Assembly (NCBI RefSeq): GCF_000189635.1
Contig: NW_002476175.1
Location: 1-64,000, forward strand
Origin: Tetrahymena thermophila SB210
Taxonomy: Eukaryota; Ciliophora; Oligohymenophorea; Hymenostomatida; Tetrahymenidae
DNA: 64,000 bases
Direction of reading: 5' to 3'
The position numbers and the translations under genes are program-made. The stretch's first letter is position 1, and the number at the start of each line of letters is the position of its first letter. The notes beneath the pieces were generated by a model. It worked only from the letters and a program-made list of their open reading frames with translations. It was not told the origin of the DNA and did not search any database. Positions 14,989 through 29,200 of this stretch are shown here, in pieces.

Positions 14989-15666
14989 TAAAGTAAACAA
15001 TTTAATAAATTATACCTTATTATAGTTAGATAAATATTAACATAAATATAATAGTTTAAAATATGTAAATAACAAAATATTATTTTATGTTCTACTTTAA
15101 TTAAATCTATTTTGGCAGCAAATTATCAAAAATTAAATTAAATCAATATTTTATTTATATAAACTTAAGATTTAATATCCTACATATTAAATATTTGAAA
15201 TTTAACATTAGTAAAATATTTTTTTAATTTAGTTATTAAATAATTTAAATACTTATTTACTCTCACAAATTCACTGCTAAACTCCAAGAGACCTAAATGG
15301 CCTTATTTAGTGAGATTTATAGAGGATAGTTGAAAATAACATTATTAAAATTAATATAGCTTAATTAAAATAAAATCAAAAAACAAAGTTAATTAATTTT
15401 ATGTAAATATAAAAATTTATTTACTATTAACAAAATTAATTTTATAATCTTTTATCAAAAATATAATGCCTTGATTTTTATCGTTTTTATGTTTAATAAA
15501 TATAATATTTTTAAATTTAAGTTTACTTTCTTTTCTAATATAATATTTATTAAAAAATATCAAAACTTAATTTAATTTCAAAATATTTTTTAATTTAATT
15601 TAAAAATTACAGAAAAAATAAATAATATAAAAAATATTTAAAATAAATTTTTTAATAAGTAAAATT
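14989..15666. other. AT-rich spacer between convergent genes
   Basis: Extremely AT-rich sequence between the SSNA1-like gene (+) and the end of the first ABC transporter (-). The two genes converge, so this holds both 3' ends. I see no coding segment, RNA gene or clear repeat. Confidence 0.6.
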
Positions 15667-18600
15667 TCAATTTGCATTTAATCTATAAAAATATTCTTTT
15701 TTGGACATAAGTTGTTCATAGGTTCCTTATTCAACAAGCTTACCGCCTTCAATTACAAAGATTTAATCGCTATCAGCTATAGTAGATAATCTGTGAGCTA
15801 CACACAAACTCGTTTTTCCTTTCATAACTTTATTTAAAGCTTCTTAAACAATTTTCTCATTTTCATAATCGAGGGCACTAGTAGCTTCATCTAGAAGCAT
15901 TATGTTAGGATTTTTAATCACAGCTCTAGCTATTGCAATTCTTTATTTTTATCCTCCTGAAATTTAACTTCCCTTAAGCCCAACTTTCTTATCAAACCCT
16001 CTACCACTTTTATGCTAATTAACATTTTTATCAGTTAATTCTTGTTCTTCACTCTCATCTGTTTCTATGAATGAAAGTGCATTTGCTTTATGAGCTGCTT
16101 CCCTGATGTCATCCATAGTTACATCAGCAGTGTTGTATTTAATATTTTCAGCTATTGTGCCATTAAATAGAATAGGCTCCTAGCTCACAACACCAAAATT
16201 TTTTCTAAATTCTTTAATATCATAATTTCTAATATCTTCTCCATCAACCAAAATTTAACCTTCATAGTCGTCATAGAATCTCAACAATAACTACAATATA
16301 GAAGATTTACCAGATCCACTTGGACCAACAAATGCAACTTTCTATCCAGCATGTATTTTAAATGATAAATTTTTAAATATTTAAGCATCTCTGGTAGGAT
16401 ACTTGAATGAAACATCTTTAAATTCAATTTCTCCAAAAACTTTTTTTGTAACTAAGGGATGATCGTCCATTTTAAGATTTTTACGATGCTTTTACTAGAT
16501 TTATATTTCATCATCAGAATCAAGGATTTTAAATATTTCTCTGCAAGCAGCTTTAGTTGCACCAACATCTCCCATAAAATGGTTATTATTTCCAACTGCA
16601 GCAGCAGCATTTAATATAGCAAAGATAGAAACAAACATTTCACGAGCTGTAACTCCGTAATCTCTAACGAAAACTGCGCTACAAATAAAAATAATAGCAT
16701 AAACAGAGAAGGTTGCTAATTAAGAAAATCCAAAAGCTATTCCAGATATGTGCCCTTTTTTGAAAGATAATTTGTAAGGCTTTTTTAATGTCTCAGAAAG
16801 GAAAAAGCATAACTTTTTTTCATTTGAGAAAGAAGCAACTGTTCTGATATTTGTTACCGCCTCCATAATGATCATACTAGAATCTTTGTAGGCTTTGTCA
16901 CTACCTTCGCTGAATCCTTCTACCTACTTAGCTTATATGGTGCCTGCAATTACTATAAGGGGACACACCGCTACTGACACTAATGCTACTCTCCATGACA
17001 TAACAAATGCAATTACTAAACCTGTCACCAAAGATGAAAAATTTGAAATTTAAACAGAAATAATATTTGATGTTAGGCCATTTATTAATTAAGCATCAGA
17101 TGCTAAACGTGCACTCAAAGTACCTGGATTATTTTCAGGTTTATCAAACCACCCTCCTGGCATTTTAAGCATCTTTTTAAGCAATTCTTATCTTACTCTT
17201 AAAGTTAAACCTTCACCAACTCTTGTAAAAAGTGAATGCTAGAAAATTGAGAGTACTTGAGAAATAGCACCTAATATAACAAAGTAAATTGAAAGCAAGC
17301 CTGCTTTTGATCTAAAATCACTAGCATCAGGTTTGGCCAAGACATCAATAAATTCACCAAGAATCAAACCACTCAATGGAAAGCAAACACCATTTGCTAA
17401 AGTAAAGACCATACCAGCATAAAAATACTTTCTTTCAGGCTTATTCATTTCGAATAACCTGTTAAAAAGTTAATCATCTTCCTTTTTTTGTTTGAGCTTT
17501 AGTTCTCTTTTTTCTTTTTCCTCTTAAATTTCTTGCTCTTTAGATTGATTCTCAGATATTTTTCTCGTAATTGAGGATTTTCTTTGATTGTTTTGAGTAT
17601 GGCTACTGCTTTACTTTCTAATAATTTCGTTTTCATCATGAGATTTTTCATTTAAAACCTTTTTATTTTTCTTTTCTTATTTTTCCTCCATCTCCTTTTA
17701 TATTTGATTTTTAGCTAAAGCCTCAAATTTTCCATGTGATTCTATTAATTGCTCATAGGTACCTTACTCTACAAGTTTACCTTAATCTAGTACCAAAATT
17801 TCATCAGCATTTTTTACAGTAGATAGTCTATGAGCTATTACTATTGTTGTTCTTCCTTTAGAAATTTCATCTAAGGTCTACTAAATCATGGCTTCATTTT
17901 TTCTATCTAAAGCACTAGTTGCTTCATCAAGTAAAAGAATTTAAGGGTTTTTCAGTATAGCACGAGCTATACAAATTCTTTATTTTTACCCTCCTGATAT
18001 TTAACTACCTGCATTACCAACATAAGTGTCCAACTTATTTTCTAAAAGCTATACAAACTCCCAAGCATTCGCTTATTTAAGTGCTTGTATCATTTCTTCT
18101 TCTGTTGCATCTTCTTTACCGAATTTCAAATTTTCACGGATTGTTGTAGCAAATAGCACTGGCTCTTATCCAACATACCTAAAAATTTTAAATAAAATTT
18201 ATTACTTAACAAAATATAGGAAATATAAATTAATTACCCAACACGATTTCTTAACCATCTGAAATCAAGAGATTTAACGTCTTATCCATCTATTGTTACA
18301 GAACCATTATCTGGATCATAAAAACGTAAGAGAAGTTGCATGACAGTGGATTTACCACACCCAGATTCTCCAACAAGAGCTGTTTTTTTATTTGGCTAGA
18401 TAGTTAAGCTTAATTTTCTATGAACAGGAATGTCTTTTTTGGCAGGATAGTTAAATTCCACACAGTTAAATTAAATCTTTCCTTACAAATTAGATATTTT
18501 GCTTGCGTTTTAGGGTATTTAAATAAGTGGCTTTCTGTCAATAACATAAAATATTTTTTATGCAGCTTATTTTCCTATTTCAAAATTTTTCAGACAAGGA

Positions 18601-19951
18601 CCAACTTATGCAATTGAAAAGCCACCAATCAATATAGATGAAAATATAACAAAAATATCTCCCTAAGTGTAAACACGATTTTCAATATCATTAACTGTGC
18701 CATCAGCAATCAGCTTAGAGCCATACCAAAAACTTAAAGCATAGTCCAAAAACATTGTTAAAAGAGTCAACCCTTTTATAATAAAATAAAAAATTTTAAT
18801 TAAATAATTGAGTTGTTTGTTTTAAAATGAATGACAAAAATTCAAGTGAATTATTCAATTTGATTATGTAAATAGAAATTGTAAAATTTACAATTTTTCA
18901 AAAGTAACCAAAACTAATCTCTTTATTTTTAATTTACGAGTAACAAAATTTTATAAGAAAATATTAAATTAAATACCTATGCCAGCTCCAGCGTAAGCGC
19001 CATATTTGCAAGCGATTTTAAAGGCTTAAACTAAGCTTCTTGAGTATTACTGCAATTCAAATTCCTCTCCTGTTAAGGATTTTATTGTCTTGACAGAATT
19101 TAAACTTTATTCTGCTAAACCTCCAGATGTTTGATAGGCTCCAGATATCTTCTTTTGAGATTATTAGATAACCATAGTATAAGAAATTGCACCTATAATT
19201 AGTACAGGTAGAGCAGCAGTAGTAACTAAAGCCATTTACCAACCTCTAATATATCCAACTGCAAACCCACCAATAGTCATGCAAATACTCATCAAAAATG
19301 TAGGGACTTTTTCACCAAGAGCACCTTATATTTATGAGCTTTCAGTAGCTATTTTACTTGCTAGTTCGTTTGCATTAATTTAATCAAACCACCCTATTTC
19401 TTAATTAATAATTGCTTTGAAATACTCCTAACGAAACTTAATTGATTATCTTTCTCCTGATATCATCCAACATCCAAGCTAAATCTAATGTTAAAATAAA
19501 TAAATAAGATTTCTTTTATTTTTAAAAAATAAATATTTACCCAACTCATTATGAAGCTACCAACACCAATAAGGAAGAAGTATAAAGATTGCTTACCAGC
19601 AGCATCAACCAAATCATCACCAGTTGCATTAGGGCCAAAAGAATCTGTCATCTACCCAAAAATAAGTGCAAACATAGGGAAGGCTACACCGTTTGCCATT
19701 GAAGCAATACTTCCTATTACCATAAGAACCCAATCAGTTTTATTAGCATATCTCAACATTTATATAAAAGTGACAGTTTTAAGTTCTTATTTTTCTTCAT
19801 CTACATTAGGATTATTTACTTGCTTTGTAGTTTAATCCTTTTTATTTTGCATTTCAATATCATAATTAATTTCCTTGAGAGGCTCTTTGTTTAATGGAGA
19901 TTATTGATCCCCTCTTTAATTTTAGTTTGTATTTTATTGTATTTCTAACAT
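15667..19951 (-). CDS. ABCB-type full ABC transporter, copy 1
   Basis: Membrane exporter of the P-glycoprotein/MDR type in the order TMD1-NBD1-TMD2-NBD2. Removing introns 19479-19540, 18773-18976 and 18179-18237 leaves 1,320 codons (1,319 residues), a normal size for the family. NBD1 has Walker [10 protein letters not shown], signature SGGQKQR and Walker [12 protein letters not shown], with AHRLST after it. NBD2 has [26 protein letters not shown] and AHRLST. Both ATP sites therefore look complete. The N-terminus is a Gln-rich cytosolic stretch before the first membrane segment (from about residue 75). A charged Lys/Glu/Gln linker joins the halves at about 17450-17720. The stop is TGA at 15667-15669. 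The next gene is a close paralogue in the same orientation. The NBD1 intron 18179-18237 is absent from that paralogue. Substrate cannot be told from sequence. Confidence 0.93.
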
Positions 19952-21432
19952 TTATATAAATATTTTTGTATTATTAATTATAAATATTTAGTTAATAATA
20001 TTGAAAGTAATATTTAAAACTAAAATAAATTCAAACAAAATTAGCATTTTGTAATAAATATAATTAAAAAGAAGTTTAAGAATCTATTTTAATTAAATGC
20101 ATTAATATTGATGATAAAAAAGAATGAAATAAACTAGATTACATATACAGAATCAGTTTTTATCAAACTGCTAAAGGTTAATGAACTAAAATTAAAATTG
20201 AATACAGTAATAAATAGAAATCTAAAGTAATTTAGGTAATAGAACTTTAATTATTTTTTGATTATTCTTAATTTTTACAAATCAATATTAAATATTAGCC
20301 AGTCTTTTAATCTAACATTCAAATGTAATAAAATTAGATGTAGCCTACTGATATTGGCTTTACTTCATTCTAATAAAATTGAAATTGATTAATTTTTAAA
20401 AAGCAATCTATAATTTATTTAGATAATTAGATAGATAATCTTAATCTAAAATGTCTTATTAAAATTGATTTTAATACAATATTATTCTTTATATCTTTTT
20501 ATATTTAATATTTCTAAGATAAATTCAATTTTCCTTTTTTAATTAATTTATTTACCGTTTTTAAGTAGACAAGAATCTATTTATTTTTATATTAATTGCT
20601 AACTTCAAATAATATAAAAATGAATATGTTGGGTATTGAATTAATAGTAGTAGTCTTTTAATCTAAAATTCAAATATAATAAAATTGAAAAGCCTAATGA
20701 TTTTGACTGTATTTTATTCAAATAATAATTAAATGAATTAATTTTTTTAAAAGAAATGTGAATAGTTTATTTTTTATAATTAATCCTCTTTTAAAATATC
20801 TTTGTATAATTAGTTTAAAATAATATTATTGTTTATATTTATCCTTAATTAAATTTCATAAATAAAAATTTGCTTTATATTTAATCTATTTTAATATGTT
20901 TGTTTTTTTTAAAGACAATTATCTATGTATTATTTGATTAACTGCTAAATGTAATTCATTCAAAATAATACAAAATAATCTATTAATTATTTACTGAATA
21001 AATAGTGGGATGCATTCCTTAACTATTAAAATTGTGTTATTTTTTTTAATAAAAGTCAAAAGATAGTTTTTTTCATTTTTGTTTATCTATTGTATTATTA
21101 TGATAAAAATATTTTTATTAATTTTAGCTTTTAAGATTGGCATTTACATATTTTTTACAGTTGCCAAATAAGAAAATAAGAATATTACAATCAATATATT
21201 TTTCAATTTAGTTTGTGGGATTTTAATTAAATTTTTTTAATACTTTATCTGCTTTAGCATTAACTTATTACGTTTCGTTATAAAATTTAACTATTATAAT
21301 CAATTTAAATTTAAAATATTTTGATAATTAAGGTAGTGATATTTTAATGATATAATAAGTAGACGAAATTTGAATATAAAGTACAAAAATACTATGCTTT
21401 AAATATTTTATAAATTTGTTTAAATTTATTCT
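19952..21432. other. Intergenic spacer with a diverged ~351-bp direct repeat
   Basis: Upstream region of ABC copy 1 and downstream of copy 2. No gene is visible. Two diverged direct copies of a roughly 330-350-bp segment begin at 20301 and 20652; both start with AGTCTTTTAATCTAA and share several later blocks, including one near 20470 and 20820. The repeats have no coding pattern. Confidence 0.55.
20301..21000. repeat. Diverged direct repeat, two copies about 351 bp apart
   Basis: Copy 1 runs about 20301-20640 and copy 2 about 20652-21000. Shared landmarks are AGTCTTTTAATCTAA at the start, CAAAT(A/G)TAATAAAATT just after it, and a later AATATTATT(C/G)TTTATAT block. The copies carry many substitutions and small indels, so the duplication is old. 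Confidence 0.55.
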
Positions 21433-24400
21433 TCAGCTGTTGTTTAATCTATAGAAGAATTGTTTTTTAGACATAAGTTCATCAAAAGTGCCTTATTCTA
21501 CTAACTTACCTCCTTCTATGACAAAGATTTAATCACTATCAACAATAGTGGAGAGTCTATGAGCAATGACCAAACTAGTCTTTCCTTTCATTACTTAGTT
21601 CAAGGCTTCTTAGACGATTTTTTCATTTTCGTGGTCAAGAGCGCTGGTTGCTTCATCTAAAAGCATAACATTTGGATTTTTAATAACTGCACGAGCAATT
21701 GCAATTCTTTACTTTTGTCCTCCTGAAATTTAGCTTCCTTTTAGACCAACCTACTTTTGGAAACCATCTTATACTCCATCTTCTTTTTATTCAATAAAAG
21801 ATAAGGCATTAGCTTTTTAGGCAGCTTCTCTAATTTCTTTAAAACCAACATCTGGAGTGTTATATTTAATGTTTTCAGCAATAGTTCCTTAGAACAATGT
21901 AGGTTCTTAACTTACAACACCGAAGTTCTTTCTAAATTCTTTGATGTCATAATTTCTAATATCTTCACCATCAACTAAAATCTAACCTTCGTAATTATCA
22001 TAAAATCTCAATAATAATTAGAGCACAGATGATTTGCCTGAACCACTTGGACCAACAAAAGCCACTTTTTATCCAGCATTAACTTTAAATGATAAATGTC
22101 TAAAGACTGTGGCATCTCTTGTGGGGTATTTGAAGGAGACATTTCTAAACTCTATATCACCTTTGATTTTTTAAACTACCAATGGCTTACTATCTATTTT
22201 TAGTTCAGCTCTGCGTAATTATTATTATTATACTTCATCTGGGGAATCAATAATTCTAAATATTTCTTTGCAAGCGGCTTTAGCAGCTCCAACATCACCC
22301 ATAAAATGGTTATTGTTACCTGCAGAAGTGGCTGCATTCAAAACGGCAAAGATAGAAACAAACATTTCACGAGGAGTAACTCCATAGTCTCTCACGAAAA
22401 CTGCGCTGCAAATAAAAATAACTGCATAAACTGCAAAAGTTCCAATTTATGAAAATCCTAATAGAACTCCTGAGATATGACCTTTTCTGAAAGCGATAGA
22501 GTATGGCTCTACTAAAGTATCATCTAAAAATTAACCTAACTTCTTTTCGTTAGCAAAGGAGGCAACAGTTCTAATATTTGTAACAGCTTCCATAATAATA
22601 ATACCAGAGTCTTTGTAAGCTTTGTCACTACCTTCACTAAAACCTTAGACCTTTTTAGCACGAATAGTACCAGCTACAACAACAAATGGGCAAACAGCAA
22701 TAGCTACTAAAGCTACTCTCCAAGAGTATACAAATGCAACAACAAAACCTGTTAGGAATGTAGCGAAGTTAAATACTTAAACTTGTACGACATTAGAAGT
22801 CAAATTATTAATTAAATGTGCATCTGAAGCCAAACGGGCGCTTAAAGTACCAGGGTTATTTTCACTTTTATCAAACCATCCTCCAGGCATTTTGAGCATT
22901 TTTTTAAGAAGCTCTTATCTTACTCTCATGGTTAAACCTTCTCCGACTCTAGTAAAGTAGTAGAACTTTAAAACATTCAAAAAGAAACCAATAACACCAA
23001 TAATGATAAAATAAATTGCTAGCATACTACGCTTGCTATCAAAATCAGAAGCATGTGGATCAGAGAGTACACTGATAAACTCACCGAGAATCAAGCCACA
23101 TAGGGGGAAACAAGCACCACTTAAGGCAGTATAGAATATACCAAAAATAAACTGAGGTCTTTCAGGCTTGTTCATAGTGAAAAGTCTGGTCCACATATTT
23201 TTCTCGAGCTATTTAAAGTAAGCTTATTTTTCTTACTCATCTTGTGCAGCTTGTTCTTCTTTTGAAAGAGCATTTTAGAAGATACTACTATTTCTTTGTT
23301 AAATGCTTTGTGCTAATTTTTCTGGTTATTCATTTTAATCTTCTTTTTATAACTCTTCTTTTTGTTTTCTTTCTTCATCATCTTTTTGTTCTTTTTAGAT
23401 TTGATTTTTAGCAAGTGCTTCAAATTTACCTCTTGCTTCAATTAATTAGTCATAACTACCTTATTCTACTAATTTACCATGATCAATAACGAGAATTTCG
23501 TCTGCATTTTTAATAGTAGTCAATCTATGAGCAATAACAATTGTTGTTCTACCCTTTGAAATTTCATCTAGTGTTTTCTAAATCATAGCTTCATTCTTTC
23601 TATCTAAGGCACTTGTAGCTTCATCGAGTAAAAGAATTTGTGGATTCTTAAGGATAGCACGAGCAATACAGATTCTCTGTTTTTGACCACCGGAAATCTA
23701 ACTTCCAGCATTACCAACAAAAGTGTCTAATTAATTTTCTAATTGAGAAACGAATTCCCAAGCGTTAGCCTATTTAAGGGCCTCAATCATTTCTTCTTCA
23801 GTTGCAGATTCCTTACCGAATTTCAAATTTTCGCGGATTGTGGTTGCAAATAAGACAGGTTCCTAACCAACATATCCAACATTATTTCTGAGCCATCTAA
23901 AGTCAAGAGTTTTTACATCATATCCATCAATTGCAACACTTCCCTACTCAGGATCATAAAAACGCAAGAGGAGTTGCATAACAGTTGATTTACCACATCC
24001 AGATTCACCTACAAGAGCTGTCTTTTTATTAGGCTGTATTCTTAAACTTAGTTTTCTGTGAACAGGAATATCTTTTTTAGCAGGATATCTAAATTCTACT
24101 TAATCAAAAACGATATCACCTTAAATATTAGGAATTATTTTAGGATCTTTAGGCATTTAAATTAAAGGAGCTCTATCCATAATTTTGAACACTTTTTCTG
24201 CAGCTTCTTTTCCAACTTCAAAGCTTGATAAGCATGGGCCGATCTAAGCAAAAGAAAAACCACCAATTAAAACTGAAAAGAAAATGACGTAAACATCACC
24301 TTGAGTATAATTACGATCATAAATTTAATTATAGACACCTTCAGAGATAAGCTAAGAACCATACCAAAAACTTAATGCATAATCACAAAACATAGTTAAG

Positions 24401-25643
24401 AGCATTAAACCTTTTATAATTTAAAGAAAGTTAGATTAATTTTATCTTCTTAAAAATTTAACAGAGTAATTAAATTTTAAAAATTGCATAAAATAATAAA
24501 TCAACAAAAGCTTTTAATTGATTAATTAACTAATTCAAATATGCTATTTGTAACTTTATTTATTTATGATTCTTTCTAAATTAAAGCTTTTTAAGTTAAT
24601 TGATTGCTTAATAATTATTACCCATTCCTGCTCCTGCTAATCCACCATATCTGCAAGCTATCTTAAATGCATCACTGAGACTTCTTGAGTAAACAGAAAG
24701 TTCAAATTCTTCTCCTGTTAAAGATTTAATTGTTTTAATAGCATTTAAACTTTATTCTGCTAAACCACCAGCAGTTTCATAAGATCCAGAAATAGCCTTT
24801 TAAGATTTCTGCATGACAAGAGTATAGCAAGCAGCTCCTAAAATAATAACTGGAAGGGCTGCAGTTGAAACTAGGGCCATCTACCAACCTCTTGTATAGC
24901 CAACTGCAAAACCACCAATTGCTGTGCTTATGCTCATTAAATATGTTGCAACCTTTTCACCTATAGCCTCTTAAATATGAGCGCATTCTGATGCTATCTT
25001 ACTTGAAAGTTCATTTGGATTGACTTAATCAAACCATCCAATTTCTTAATTAATAATTGCTTTAAAATAATGTTTTCTAAATTCTATTGATTATCTTTCG
25101 CCAGTGATCATCCAGCAGCCAAGTTATATCTAAAAAGAAAAAAGAATACAATTAGAAAATTAGAATTATATAGGAGAATATGTTGTAAAAGAATAAATAA
25201 TTATTTACCCAACTTAATAAGAAACTTGCAATACCAATAATTGCAAAATAAATGCACTATGTTCCAGCTGCTTTTACTAAATCATCTCCAGTAGAAGTAG
25301 GTCCAAAAGAATCTATCATCTAACCAAATATAAGAGAAAAAGAAGGATAAGAAAGACCATTCAACAAAGCTGCGATACTACCAATAATCATCATAGTCCA
25401 ATCTTACTTTGTAGCAAATCTGAAAAGAGCAGTAAGAGGGAGTTTAGATTTATTTTTCTTTTTAGGAGCTTCTTTTTAGTTTTTTTGTTTTTATTCTTTT
25501 TAGTCTAAAGCTTATTCTGTTTAGTTAAAAGGTACAATTTACTATGGTTGAATGTTTTGCATTTCAATATCATCTATCTAGAAGTTTGTTAGTGGGTCTT
25601 TGTTTTGCGGAGATTAACCGCCATCTTGAACAGTTGTCAACAT
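21433..25643 (-). CDS. ABCB-type full ABC transporter, copy 2
   Basis: Paralogue of the preceding transporter with the same TMD1-NBD1-TMD2-NBD2 order. Introns 25130-25208 and 24411-24621 leave 1,307 codons (1,306 residues). Both NBDs carry Walker A (GESGCGKST and GPSGSGKSS), [17 protein letters not shown] and AHRLST, so both ATP sites should work. The two introns sit at the same places as the first two of copy 1, but the NBD1 intron of copy 1 is missing here. The N-terminal 80 residues and the inter-half linker are Gln/Lys-rich and diverge most, while membrane and ATPase parts are nearly colinear. The start ATG (25641-25643) is in good context, followed by the Gln-rich leader. Tandem duplication of ABCB genes is common in ciliates. 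Substrate unknown. Confidence 0.93.
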
Positions 25644-26489
25644 TATATTAAAATTTAATGTTAATGATTATTACTAAAATTTTTTAAACTTTAAAATTGA
25701 ATTTTTTTAATTATTATTAATTATAAACAAGTACTATTAATCATTATACTTTTTTATAAGGACTGATTGACTGACTATATTTTTATTTAATTTAATAATT
25801 CATTATTTTTTATGTGTAAAATGCATTTTTTAACTTTAAATTATCCTGAATTTTTTCACTATTCCTTATTTTTAGAAGCTGACCTTAAATTTATTGATCT
25901 TTAATTTATTTGATTAAATCTTCAAATTACAGATTTCTAAGTGGCCAAAGCCACTCTTTTTATTTAACTTTTCTTAATAACCTTTTTCGATATTAAAAAC
26001 TGATTAAATCTTTTGATTAAAAAATTTACTCTTAACATTGTTTATTTATATTAATAAAGAGTTATTCAGTTCGTATAAGTAGATTTTTTCTCTTTTAATA
26101 TAACACCTATATTGCTTTTTAATAAGCACAAAGAATGAAAAGTGTCAAATATTTTCATATGCTACTTTTCGCTTTTTAAAAAGATATTTATAAATTTATT
26201 AAAGATTTATTTGAGTTTTTTATATTTAATTTAAATTGGTTAAGGACACAAATATAATTAGCTAATATTATTCAGATAATTACATAAATAATAAAGAATT
26301 AAGGAAAGTAAATGATTTTGATAATAAATATCTTTCAATTAAAATTTCCTTTCATCAAACTTTCTATTCCAAAGCGAAATTTAAATTTCAATCAAAAGAA
26401 TTATATTTACTCAAAAGTATTTTTCCAAAATTTCTGTCACATTGTTTTTTACTCTTAAATATTATTTTTCTTTTTCTAATTTAAATAAA
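25644..26489. other. Upstream region of ABC copy 2; no gene seen
   Basis: AT-rich, noncoding by eye. One small perfect hairpin, AGTGGC-CAAA-GCCACT at about 25941-25956, stands out because it is GC-rich. Its role is unknown; it may be chance. Confidence 0.5.
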
Positions 26490-29200
26490 ATATGTAAAAT
26501 AATAGTAATCACATAGTTACAATTAAAAAAAGTAAATTAAGCTAATAATAGTGAGTTCTTATTGAGTTACTTTATTCAATCAGAATCAGATTATTTTAAT
26601 TTATTTCTAAATTTTTTATAATTAATAGTTACTCCTTATTTGTTAATAAATTAAATAAATTAAAATAAGAAAAATACTCCAAATATTTAGTATTTTTGAA
26701 TATCCACCAGTCAAAATATATTAGGAATTTATTTTATATATATTAAATTCATATTAATTTAACCAAGTTTCATAATATAAATCTTTTAAACATAAAATAA
26801 AGAGCTAATCAGCCTAATTACTAATCAAATAACATCATCTATAAAATGCATTTATATGCGTGAATTAGATTATCTTTTAAAAAAACAATAAAAATAATTA
26901 ATTTAAAATTTTGCTCATTTTCTAAAAAATAAAATCTAATTAAGAAACTAATTTAAATGAAATTTACTATTCGATTTTTATAATTTCTAAACATTTAAAT
27001 AAGTATCAAAAACAAATTTAAAGTTATAAATCAATATCAAAAACAAAAATGTTTCTTGACTAATCTTTTAAACTTATTGATCGTTTGCTTTATCTTTGAT
27101 TGGTACTTTTTATCAATTTGATTAAAACTATAATATAATATTATTTATGAAATTAGAATAAATTTAGTAGAATTATAATAATATTAAAAAATTCATAATC
27201 TATTTTAAAAAATATCTTTACCCTCTCTAAAGATATAACAAAAATTATATAAATATATTTTTTTAAGTGATTAATAAAAAACAAATCTAATTCATTTCCT
27301 AAATAAATAAATCTATATATTTAATAAATTTTACTATAAATTTATGCTTAAAATAAATAGATTTGTAGACTTTTTAATAGCAGAAATTAATTTTAAAATG
27401 TCTGTTCTTAAATGTCATTCTTTCTATTAAAAAGTATATTTTTAACTAAATCAATCAAAAATAAATTTGAAAATATGAAAAAACAATAAACTAAAATTAT
27501 ATTTAGTAATATTTATTATTTTAAAAATGATAAAGATTTTAAAAAAATATTTTCTGGCAAATAAAAAATAACTTTTCTAAAAGTTTAATTCTAAAACTGA
27601 AAGCTTAGGGTAATCTAATATAATTGGATATATTCCTTATACCCTAAAGTACTGATATTATTGTCTCTTTTTTGCAAATTTATTTATTTTTAGTATTTTA
27701 AATTTATACCTTAAATTTAAATCTAAAGTTGATAAATTATTAAACTTAGTGAAAGTTATGACTAAGCTACTGGCTCCTTTCATCCCAATATAATTATCCC
27801 TTTTTTAATATTAATTTAAATTATTCATATAAAATTAATAAATAATAAAATGAGACAAAGAGCTAATATTTTAAATAGAAAAAAATAATTTAAAAAATAT
27901 AAAAAGAAATTTTATTATAGTATTATTGAAAAATATTTAAATTAATATAGCTAAGTAAATTACTTCAAACATAATTTTAAAGAAGAGATGTGATAAAAAT
28001 TTAGCAAAGTAGATCCTAGAGTTTGTACATCTTAATCCTTAATCTAATTTTTTCTTTCAAAAATGAATTAATTGATTTTGTTTAAATTTAATATTAAATA
28101 GAAATATTTATTTATTATGAAATTTATTTTAAGTTAAAGTAGTAAATTTCATTAAACAAATAACTCATTTATATTAAATTTATTTATAATAAATAAAAAT
28201 TATTTTACTAAAAGTCAAACACTATTTTTTATAGTTTTTTGCAGGATGCTTGAGCAGATAATTATGAATATGAATTGAAAGGTTCTATTATATATTATCT
28301 ATTATTATTTTAGGTATTAGTTTGTTGATAAAACATATATTTTAAATTTAGCAATATACAATAAAAATTGATTTTTTCGTTTCTTTTTATTTGAAATTTA
28401 AATTATAGTAAACAATAACTTTACCCAAAAAATAATTGTAAACTTTATAAGATGACACACATTGTTATTCCTTAACATAGACCTGTTCTACAACTTTTTC
28501 AATTTCATTCTTACTTTTAATGTTTAAAAGTTTAAAAATTTAATATGCAGAACTGATAAAATTTTTTTAAGAGTTATATATGTAAAATTTAATTAGTTTG
28601 AATTTTTACAAAGTTATTTTTTCAAATAATGCAGTAAATAGTATAAATAAACAGCTTTTACCTAAGTTTAGGTACCAAATTTTAAATCTATTCACAGTTG
28701 GATATTGCAGAGCCTAAACTTTAAGCACCAGAATTATTAATTTAGGTTTATCTTTAATTTTTCATTATAAAAATTATTATTAAATATTTGATTAATTTTT
28801 TTGAAAAAAAAAATCAAATATGTCTAAAATTTTTAATTTAATACAAAATTAAGAATTTAAAAATAAAATAACTTGTGTTAAACTTGAAGTAATCTAAATT
28901 TTACAATATCAAGCAAAAAAAGAATATTAATATAACAATCTTATAATTTTTTTAAATTATATATTTTTTGCTGTTCCTACTCCTTAGAAATAAAACAATA
29001 CACCTAAAGAAAATTTATTTACTTAAAATTTAAAGTCAAATTTAAAAGGTTATTTAATTCTAATAAAGTAGAATTTAAATTAGAAAAACTCCTTTCTCGT
29101 AATTTATTTTTTCTTTTTTTAAAAAAGCATTTAATATTTTTATCTTAATAAAATATTTACACAAAAATACAATTTTCTAAATAAATAAAAAATACTCTTA
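26490..29200 (-). repeat. Segmental duplication, left copy
   Basis: Colinear with 31745-35130 over exons, introns and the 3' flank. The match begins near GTTACAATTAAAAA at about 26517 (31785 in the right copy) and fades after about 29200. The left copy lacks the part matching about 32820-33630 of the right copy. It contains the decayed LRR gene. Confidence 0.85.
27006..29110 (-). pseudogene. Decayed LRR gene, copy of 32229-35492
   Basis: Exon-by-exon comparison with the intact copy shows the same LRR exons in the same order, but damaged. The exon at 28425-28513 is 89 nt rather than 90 (one base lost). The exon near 27600-27685 has lost one base in the LGVQG segment, and its splice donor GT has become GA. 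The exon near 27340-27430 has lost another base. The last exon reaches TGA at 27006-27008, about 18 codons before the intact copy's stop. Three exons of the intact gene (33372-33461, 33108-33197, 32922-33011) have no counterpart, and the first two exons (35371-35492, 35167-35256) are also absent. Some exons remain open, for instance 28209-28298, so decay is fairly recent. A shorter active product is unlikely but not excluded. Confidence 0.8.

Noticed and set aside
19551..19835. Plus-strand open frame opposite the first ABC transporter
   Set aside because: It is the antisense shadow of the transporter's N-terminal exons.
25941..25956. GC-rich hairpin as a terminator or histone-type 3' signal
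   Set aside because: The stem is only 6 bp, lies upstream rather than downstream of the ABC gene, and lacks the histone loop sequence.
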